Origin: Thermovenabulum sp049701175
Lineage (GTDB): Bacteria > Bacillota > Thermosediminibacteria > Thermosediminibacterales > Thermosediminibacteraceae
Reading direction: 5' to 3'
Length of the DNA stretch: 38,106 bases
Assembly: GCF_049701175.1 (NCBI RefSeq)
Contig: NZ_JBNATW010000024.1
Span: forward strand, 1 to 38,106
Under the pieces are notes generated by a model, which made no database searches, was not told the DNA's origin, and saw nothing but the letters and a program-made list of their open reading frames with translations. Each line of letters starts with the position of its first letter. The first letter of the stretch is position 1. The translations under genes were made by a program, and so were the position numbers. Positions 32,409-38,106 of the stretch are shown here, one piece after another.

Positions 32409-33500
32409 ATGACCAGGATAGCGGGTATTGCGGAAAAGGTAGAAAAAAGAACAAGAATCAGGACAACAGAGAAAGATATAGAAAACATTATTTCGTGTTT
32501 GCTAAAGGGTAGAGAGGGGTCGCACTTCTGGGAAGTGGTTTATCTTGCGCAAAAACCCTTCAATATGGTGGCAGAAACCGTTGGGGTGCTAAAGGAAGAG
32601 GGATTAGTGGAAAATAGCGAGGATGGGATGATAAGGTTTACCTCCGCAGGCCAAGAATTTGTAAAAAATGAAAAGATTTACCCCAAAAGGCATTATGCCT
32701 GTCCGCACTGTGAAAGGAGAGGACTTGACCTCAGAGAATTTGATGATTTAATCAAAAGATTTGAAAATGAAACTGAGGACAGGCCAAAAGCAATTTTGGA
32801 TTATGACCAGGGCTACGTGACATCAAGGACGGTTTTCGGGCGGATTGCCCTGATGGCGGAAAGAGGAGATCTGGAAGGTAAGAGGCTTCTTGTGCTGGGC
32901 GACGATGATTTGGTGAGCCTTGCGGCAGGTATGTCTGGACTTCCGGAGGAAGTAGTAGTTCTTGAAATAGATGATAGGTTGGTAAATTACATCAATAAAA
33001 AAGCAAAAGAGCTTAATCTTCCTGTAAAGGCTTTTAAATACGATTTTAGAGAAAGCCTTCCGGAGGAGTTCGTCGGGGCGTTTGACACTTTTACTACTGA
33101 TCCACCCGAAACAATAGAAGCATTAGAACTTGTGATGAAGAGGGGTCTTGCAAGCTTAAAAGGTGAAGGATGTGCAGGATATTTTGGACTTACTAAAGCA
33201 GAATCTTCTATGAAAAAATGGAATGAATTTCAGAGGATGTTGTTGAATAAATTTGAGGTGGCTATTACTGATATAATAGAAGATTTCAATCATTACGTCA
33301 ATTGGGACTACCTTTTGGAAAGCATAAGGGATGATTACTCTTTTGTACAGGTAGAGCCAAGGTTAAATTGGTACCGTTCTTCTATGTACAGGATTGAGAC
33401 TGTAAGCGGTTTTGCTGGTGTTGATAATAAACCGCAGGACTGTGAGCTTTATGTTGACAATGAAGCTTTGATTTATAAGCCTGTTTCATTGACAAAATGA
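32409..33500 (+). CDS. bpsA: N4-bis(aminopropyl)spermidine synthase
   Basis: 363 residues, the usual BpsA length. The N-terminal helical domain is followed by CPHC (98-101), a metal-site motif, and a Rossmann-like domain with GDDD at residues 164-167 and DPPE at 231-234, both diagnostic of BpsA. The enzyme adds two aminopropyl groups to one nitrogen of spermidine, giving a branched polyamine that protects nucleic acids at high temperature. It is a strong marker of a thermophilic host. ATG with GGAGGTGG upstream. Own promoter and a leader hairpin. Confidence 0.93.
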   Translation: MTRIAGIAEKVEKRTRIRTTEKDIENIISCLLKGREGSHFWEVVYLAQKPFNMVAETVGVLKEEGLVENSEDGMIRFTSAGQEFVKNEKIYPKRHYACPHCERRGLDLREFDDLIKRFENETEDRPKAILDYDQGYVTSRTVFGRIALMAERGDLEGKRLLVLGDDDLVSLAAGMSGLPEEVVVLEIDDRLVNYINKKAKELNLPVKAFKYDFRESLPEEFVGAFDTFTTDPPETIEALELVMKRGLASLKGEGCAGYFGLTKAESSMKKWNEFQRMLLNKFEVAITDIIEDFNHYVNWDYLLESIRDDYSFVQVEPRLNWYRSSMYRIETVSGFAGVDNKPQDCELYVDNEALIYKPVSLTK

Positions 33501-33517
33501 CAAAATTAATGTATATT
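33489..33517 (+). promoter_or_regulatory. Promoter of the ileS transcript
   Basis: TTGACA (33489-33494), 17-base spacer, TATATT (33512-33517); its -35 overlaps the last codons of bpsA. Confidence 0.85.
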
Positions 33518-33534
33518 ATTTTATAAATTTTATA

Positions 33535-33760
33535 TCAAGAAATACGATGACGGGGAAAGTAGTAAGCACTTTTGCCCTAAGCGAGCCGGGGGTTGGTGAA
33601 AGCCCGGTGGGTGAAGGCTTATCGAAAATCCCCCCTGAGTTTTGGCCCGAAATGAAGTAGGCGCCAGCGGCAAAAGCCGTTACCTTAAAAGAGTCCAAAT
33701 TAGGGTGGTACCGCGGAATAAACCCGCCCCTTCCATTCTCAAAAAAGGGGCGGGTTTAAT
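33535..33760 (+). promoter_or_regulatory. T-box leader (isoleucine) controlling ileS
   Basis: Stem I elements AGTAGTAAGC and GCGAGCCGGG are followed by an ATC (33628-33630, Ile) at the specifier position. The T-box sequence AGGGTGGTACCGCGG spans 33702-33716. The terminator AACCCGCCCCTT (33721-33732) pairs with AAGGGGCGGGTTT (33745-33757) and has a T-run. Uncharged tRNA-Ile would favour the antiterminator. A second ATC at 33621 makes the exact specifier slightly uncertain. Confidence 0.93.
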
Positions 33761-33792
33761 TTTTTAAACGAAAAGGGAGGTAAAAAAAGAGG

Positions 33793-36700
33793 ATGTTCAA
33801 AAAAGTAGAACCAACGATGAACTTTGTACCCATAGAAGAAAAAATCCTCGAATTTTGGAAGAAAAACGATATATTTAAAAAGAGCATTGAACAGAGAAAG
33901 GATGCGCCCAATTACGTTTTCTACGAAGGTCCACCTACTGCAAACGGAAAACCCCATGCAGGCCATGTGCTGACAAGGGTAATAAAAGACCTGATTCCAA
34001 GGTATAAGACCATGCTCGGCTACAGGGTTGACAGGAAAGCAGGTTGGGATACCCACGGTCTCCCCGTTGAATTAGAAGTAGAAAAGCAGCTCGGTATCAG
34101 CGGTAAGCCGCAAATCGAAGAATACGGGGTAGAAGAGTTTATCAAAAAATGTAAGGAAAGCGTATTTACCTATGAGCAGGAATGGCGCAGGATGACCGAA
34201 AGGGTAGGTTTTTGGATCGATTTGGATGATCCTTACGTTACCTACCACAACTCTTACATTGAATCGGTATGGTGGGCATTAAAGAAATTCTGGGAAAAGG
34301 GACTTTTGTACAAAGGTCATAAGGTTGTACCTTACTGTCCACGCTGCGGCACATCCCTTTCAAGCCATGAGGTAGCTCAAGGATACGAAGAGGTCGAAGA
34401 TCCATCGGTATTTGTAAAGTTTAAATTACTTAATGAAGAAAACACCTACTTTTTGGTATGGACCACAACCCCCTGGACCCTTCCTTCAAACGTTGCCCTT
34501 GCGGTAAAGGACGACTACACTTATGTAAAGGTAAAGCATGGGGAAGACTTCCTGGTTTTAGCAGAAGCAAGGCTTTCCGTGCTTGATGGTGAATACGAAG
34601 TTGTTGAAAAATTCCCCGGTGAAAAATTGGCTGGGAAGAAATACGAACCCATATTCCCTTTTTTTGAAAAAGAAAGGGATAGGGCTTTCTACGTCGTTCT
34701 TGGAGATTTCGTAACCCTTGATGAAGGTACCGGAATAGTTCATATGGCTCCCGCTTTTGGTGAAGACGACTACAAAATGGGACAAAAGTACGGCCTTCCG
34801 GTGCTGCAGCCTGTAGATGCTCAAGGAAGGTTTACTAAGGAAGTAGCTCCCTGGGAAGGTATGTTTGTAAAAGATGCTGACAAAAGCATAATTAAGGACC
34901 TAAAGGCAAGGGGAGTGCTTTATAAAGCGGAGAAATACTTACACACCTATCCCTTCTGCTGGAGGTGCGATACACCCCTTTTATACTACGCAAGGAGCAG
35001 CTGGTTTATAAAGACAACGGCTATAAGGGAAAGGCTTTTGGAATTAAACCAAAAAATCGGCTGGCATCCGGAACACATTAGAGATGGACGATTCGGGAAC
35101 TTCCTCGAAAACGTCATAGACTGGTGCTTGAGTCGAGAAAGGTACTGGGGAACGCCTTTGAATATTTGGGTATGCCAGGAATGCGGCTACGAACATGCGG
35201 TAGGAAGTATTGAAGAGTTAAAAGGGATGAGCAAGGTTCCCTTTGAGGATATTGAGCTCCACAAGCCCTATGTGGATGAGGTTATCCTTACATGCCCGAA
35301 GTGCGGAAAGGATATGAGGAGGGTACCGGAAGTTATAGACTGCTGGTTTGATTCCGGCTCCATGCCCTTTGCTCAATTCCACTACCCCTTTGAAAACAAA
35401 GAGGTTTTTGAAAGTCATTTCCCTGCGGATTTTATAGCGGAGGCTATTGACCAGACGAGGGGATGGTTCTACAGCTTATTTGTCATTTCCACCCTGCTTT
35501 TTGACCAATCGTCTTATAAAAACGTGCTTGTAATGGGCCATGTCCTTGACCAGTACGGACAAAAGATGAGCAAGCACAAAGGGAATGTGCTCGACCCGTG
35601 GGAAGTGCTCAACAACCAAGGTGCTGACGCTATGCGCTGGTACTTATACGTGTCAAGCCCGCCGTGGGCACCGAGCAGGTTCTACAAAGAAGCGGTCAGC
35701 GAAGCACAAAGAAAGTTTTTAGGTACGCTCTGGAACGTCTATTCCTTCTTTGTGCTTTACGCTAATATAGATAATTTTGATCCCAAAAATTACAATATCG
35801 ACCCAAAAGACCGCCCGGAGATGGACCGCTGGCTGCTGTCAAGGGTTAACAGCACCAACAAGAAAGTAAGGGAAGAACTTGAAAGGTTTGACATCACCGC
35901 TGCTGCAAGAGCCTTGGAGGAGTTGGTGGATGATATAAGCAACTGGTATGTAAGAAGAAATAGAGAAAGGTTCTGGAAGTCCGAGATGGACGATGACAAG
36001 ATTTCAGCATACCTCACACTTTACGAAGCCTTAGTAGACTTTGTCAAAATGGCAGCACCGTTTGTACCCTTCATTACCGAAGAAATTTACCAGAACCTTG
36101 TAAGAGAGGTTTACCCCGAAGCTCCGGAAAGCATTCATCTCACCTATTATCCTGACGTAAAGGAAGAGCTCATAGATGCCGTATTGGAACACAAGATGGA
36201 GCTTGCCAGAAGGATAGTTGAGCTCGGCAGGGCTGCAAGAAATAAGGCAAAGATTAAAAACAGGCAGCCGCTTTCCAAGATGATGGTGCAGCTTAGAAAT
36301 GCCCAGGATGAGGCTTTAATAAGGGATTTGACGGACATCATTAAGGATGAGCTAAATATAAAACAAATCGAGTATATAGATGTGGCGGAAGAATACTTTA
36401 CCTATATGTTAAAGCCCAGATTCGACCTTTTAGGACCAAAATACGGCAAATTAATGCCCAAAATTGCAAAGGAAATAGCATCAGCAAACGCTTCGGCCCT
36501 CATCCGCGAGGCAAGAGAAAAGGGCGAGGTAAAGATAAATGTAGAGGGGCAGGAAATTGTTGTTAAAGAGGAAGAATTGGATATCAGGGCAGAAGACAAA
36601 GCGGGATATTGCACCGAGGGCGAAGCGGGATATTATGTTGTATTGGATACCAATATAACTGAAGAGCTAATGCTGGAAGGAATTGCAAGGGAACTTACCA

Positions 36701-36933
36701 GCAAAATTCAAAACATGAGGAAGGAAGCAGGCTTTGAGGTTGAAGATAAAATTTTTGCATACTATACTTCGAACTCCAAAGAAGTAAACGAAGCTGTAAA
36801 AGCCTTCGGAGAGAGTATTAAAGAGGATACATTGGCTTTGATTTTATCCAATGAGCAGATGCCACCTGATGTTTACCTTAAAGAATGGGATGTAAACGGC
36901 TACAGCGTTTTATTGGGAATAAAAAAGGCGTAA
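33793..36933 (+). CDS. ileS: Isoleucyl-tRNA synthetase, eukaryote-like class (IleS2)
   Basis: 1046 residues, longer than the usual bacterial enzyme of about 930. The HIGH-type motif is PHAGHV near residue 55 and the KMSKS-type motif is KMSKHKGN near 590. The editing domain carries TTTPWTLPSN, and two zinc-like CxxC sets are visible (CPRCGTSLSS and CPKCGKDM). Length and PHAGHV resemble the eukaryotic and archaeal-type IleRS2, which tends to resist mupirocin. ATG start with GGGAGG 11 bases before. Expression is governed by the Ile T-box. Confidence 0.93.
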   Translation: MFKKVEPTMNFVPIEEKILEFWKKNDIFKKSIEQRKDAPNYVFYEGPPTANGKPHAGHVLTRVIKDLIPRYKTMLGYRVDRKAGWDTHGLPVELEVEKQLGISGKPQIEEYGVEEFIKKCKESVFTYEQEWRRMTERVGFWIDLDDPYVTYHNSYIESVWWALKKFWEKGLLYKGHKVVPYCPRCGTSLSSHEVAQGYEEVEDPSVFVKFKLLNEENTYFLVWTTTPWTLPSNVALAVKDDYTYVKVKHGEDFLVLAEARLSVLDGEYEVVEKFPGEKLAGKKYEPIFPFFEKERDRAFYVVLGDFVTLDEGTGIVHMAPAFGEDDYKMGQKYGLPVLQPVDAQGRFTKEVAPWEGMFVKDADKSIIKDLKARGVLYKAEKYLHTYPFCWRCDTPLLYYARSSWFIKTTAIRERLLELNQKIGWHPEHIRDGRFGNFLENVIDWCLSRERYWGTPLNIWVCQECGYEHAVGSIEELKGMSKVPFEDIELHKPYVDEVILTCPKCGKDMRRVPEVIDCWFDSGSMPFAQFHYPFENKEVFESHFPADFIAEAIDQTRGWFYSLFVISTLLFDQSSYKNVLVMGHVLDQYGQKMSKHKGNVLDPWEVLNNQGADAMRWYLYVSSPPWAPSRFYKEAVSEAQRKFLGTLWNVYSFFVLYANIDNFDPKNYNIDPKDRPEMDRWLLSRVNSTNKKVREELERFDITAAARALEELVDDISNWYVRRNRERFWKSEMDDDKISAYLTLYEALVDFVKMAAPFVPFITEEIYQNLVREVYPEAPESIHLTYYPDVKEELIDAVLEHKMELARRIVELGRAARNKAKIKNRQPLSKMMVQLRNAQDEALIRDLTDIIKDELNIKQIEYIDVAEEYFTYMLKPRFDLLGPKYGKLMPKIAKEIASANASALIREAREKGEVKINVEGQEIVVKEEELDIRAEDKAGYCTEGEAGYYVVLDTNITEELMLEGIARELTSKIQNMRKEAGFEVEDKIFAYYTSNSKEVNEAVKAFGESIKEDTLALILSNEQMPPDVYLKEWDVNGYSVLLGIKKA

Positions 36934-36954
36934 TATAATTTTTCTAATTTAATA

Positions 36955-36989
36955 GCCCGGAAATTTTTTTCCGGGCAGTTTGGTTTTTT
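36955..36989 (+). terminator. Terminator after ileS
   Basis: GCCCGGAAA (36955-36963), TTTT loop, TTTCCGGGC (36968-36976). The T-run (TTTTTT at about 36984) is displaced, so efficiency is uncertain. Confidence 0.7.
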
Positions 36990-37003
36990 AAGGGGAGAGG
37001 GAA

Positions 37004-37864
37004 GTGCGTTATGTTTTTACCGATGTTAAACCTTTCAATCTTGAAGCAATGTTAGAAGGGGGACAGGCGTTCCGATGGGAAAGAGAAGGCAAAGGTTACA
37101 GGGGTGTTGTAAAAGGACGGGTAATTTCGGTAAGCTATGACAAAGATACGCTTATGGTGGATATTAGCGAAGGCAATAATACGAAAGAGGAAGATATAAA
37201 ATTTATCAGGGATTATTTCGACCTCGATAGGGATTATGAAAAAATAGAAGAAGATATAAAAACGCAATTCCCCGAGCTTGAAAAAGTTATTGTCATGGCG
37301 AGCGGAAACCGAATTCTGCATCAGGACCCGTGGGAAACTTTAGTATCTTTCATTATTTCTGCAAATAACAGCATAAACAATATTAAAAAGGTTATAGATA
37401 GGCTTTCGCAAAATTACGGCAGACCCATAGAATTCAAAGGAAGATTGTATTATTCTTTTCCTTCTCCGGAAGTCTTGAGCAGTTTATCGGAAGAAGAAAT
37501 AAGATGCACCCGCTGCGGCTTCAGGGGAAAGTATATCATCAATGCTGCGAGGATGGTAAGGGAAGGTGTAATAAATCTTGAAGAAATAAAAGGCCTTCCA
37601 ACGGAAGAGGCAATAAAAGAGCTCACGAAAATTCCGGGAGTAGGAGTCAAGGTGGCAAGCTGTATTCTTTTATTTTCTTACAAAAAATTTGATTCCTTTC
37701 CAGTAGATGTCTGGATAAAAAGAGCAGTTGAAGGAATATATTTTAACGGTGCTTCAAAACCCGTAAAGGAGATTATAAATTTTGCCCAAAACAAGTTTGG
37801 CAACCTTGCAGGTTTTATCCAGCAGTATTTGTTCTATTATATACGTAATAATAAAATGATATAG
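37004..37864 (+). CDS. ogg: 8-oxoguanine DNA glycosylase (OGG-type)
   Basis: 286 residues. N-terminal GGQAFRWER and QDPWETLVSFIISANN are OGG1 hallmarks. GFRGKYI holds the catalytic Lys176 and FPVDVWIKR the Asp235; the helix-hairpin-helix is IPGVGVKVASC (210-220). It removes oxidised guanine and, being a Lys-type glycosylase, can also nick the site. GTG start with GGGGAGAGG upstream. It stands between the ileS terminator and a new promoter, in a single-gene unit. Confidence 0.9.
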   Translation: MRYVFTDVKPFNLEAMLEGGQAFRWEREGKGYRGVVKGRVISVSYDKDTLMVDISEGNNTKEEDIKFIRDYFDLDRDYEKIEEDIKTQFPELEKVIVMASGNRILHQDPWETLVSFIISANNSINNIKKVIDRLSQNYGRPIEFKGRLYYSFPSPEVLSSLSEEEIRCTRCGFRGKYIINAARMVREGVINLEEIKGLPTEEAIKELTKIPGVGVKVASCILLFSYKKFDSFPVDVWIKRAVEGIYFNGASKPVKEIINFAQNKFGNLAGFIQQYLFYYIRNNKMI

Positions 37865-37937
37865 AAAATATTAGCTAAAAAAGAGTTTATACTTAAAATA
37901 AAACTTTTGCAACAATATTTAAATTTTTTCTTTTTTT

Positions 37938-37968
37938 TGTTATAATGTATTTAGAAATTTATCTAAAT
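37938..37968 (+). promoter_or_regulatory. Promoter with operator-like dyad before the right-edge gene
   Basis: TGT followed by TATAAT (37941-37946) is an extended -10. Directly after it, ATTTAGA (37949-37955), six bases, TCTAAAT (37962-37968) form a perfect inverted repeat placed where a repressor would block transcription. AAGGAGG at 37973 lacks a start codon at proper distance. Confidence 0.55.
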
Positions 37969-38036
37969 ATCTAAGGAGGATACAACAGTTAAAGATAGTT
38001 ATGCAAAAGAGTATAATTTTAATTAGGTGATGATAG

Positions 38037-38106
38037 ATGTTATTAAGTATGCAAAAAGTAAAAGAAATATACTCGATTAGTCGAAGGACACTTATAAACT
38101 GGGAAA
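38037..38106 (+). CDS. Partial helix-turn-helix protein, cut by the window end
   Basis: Only 23 codons are visible: MLLSMQKVKEIYSISRRT, then LINWE. The order resembles MerR or excisionase-type helix-turn-helix N-termini (KEVAEIYGISRRTL), as found at the start of IS607 resolvases and some regulators. ATG 38037 has AGGTGATG upstream. Function cannot be decided from this fragment. Confidence 0.5.
   Translation, partial: MLLSMQKVKEIYSISRRTLINWE

Noticed and set aside
1..38106. CRISPR arrays, tRNA and rRNA genes
   Set aside because: No regularly spaced repeats and no cloverleaf or rRNA-like stretches were recognised on reading both strands.

Overview
The window looks like chromosomal DNA of a thermophilic, anaerobic, spore-forming low-GC Firmicute of the Thermoanaerobacterales or Thermosediminibacterales kind. 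The case rests on AT-rich DNA with strong Shine-Dalgarno sites and frequent TTG/GTG starts, a BpsA branched-polyamine synthase (a marker of thermophiles), a clostridial-type spore photoproduct lyase, a T-box leader, an aldo/keto reductase-ferredoxin fusion, and several AAA-ATPase/PD-(D/E)XK and MNT/HEPN genes. The genus call is inference.

Layout. 1-5.5 kb is an accessory patch. It holds a possible insertion-sequence end, an MNT/HEPN pair, a lone MNT gene, two unrelated ATPase-nuclease genes on the minus strand (the second apparently cut at its 5' end), a richer-GC island with a small membrane-protein frame and a half-length AbrB-type permease, and a 93-bp scar of a second copy of the first ATPase. 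5.6-9.3 kb has a GAPDH with a changed cofactor-site residue, a PadR regulator with a Cys/His-rich N-terminus ahead of a two-gene split permease, and the reductase-ferredoxin. 9.4-13.4 kb is a PTS locus: GlcT-type antiterminator, promoter, RNA antiterminator overlapping a terminator, then IICB, IIA and a TIM-barrel protein of unknown function. 13.4-23.1 kb is a mostly co-directional housekeeping run: galE, a nucleosidase-like protein overlapping spore photoproduct lyase, polA, coaE, a lytic transglycosylase, nicotinate phosphoribosyltransferase, ndk (opposite strand), a phosphoribosyltransferase and uppP.

23.2-31.0 kb is a sense-transport-metabolise cluster: LytS-type kinase, LytTR regulator, TAXI lipoprotein, DUF1850 protein, fused TRAP permease, a fumarylacetoacetate-hydrolase-family enzyme and an SDR that lacks the usual Tyr/Lys pair. 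A HEPN/MNT pair on the minus strand closes it. 31.8-37.9 kb has a PPC/DUF296 protein, bpsA, an Ile T-box leader driving a eukaryote-like ileS, and an OGG-type glycosylase. The right edge cuts a gene whose N-terminus looks like a MerR or excisionase-type helix-turn-helix.

The strongest regulatory readings are the GlcT-type antiterminator/terminator (10402-10466), the Ile T-box (about 33535-33760), and promoters with near-consensus boxes for the antiterminator, PTS, bpsA and ileS transcripts. The most interesting functional guesses are the PTS-linked TIM barrel, the LytS/LytTR-TAXI-TRAP-FAH-SDR cluster, and the nucleosidase-SP lyase pairing. I saw no CRISPR array, tRNA, rRNA or complete transposase.
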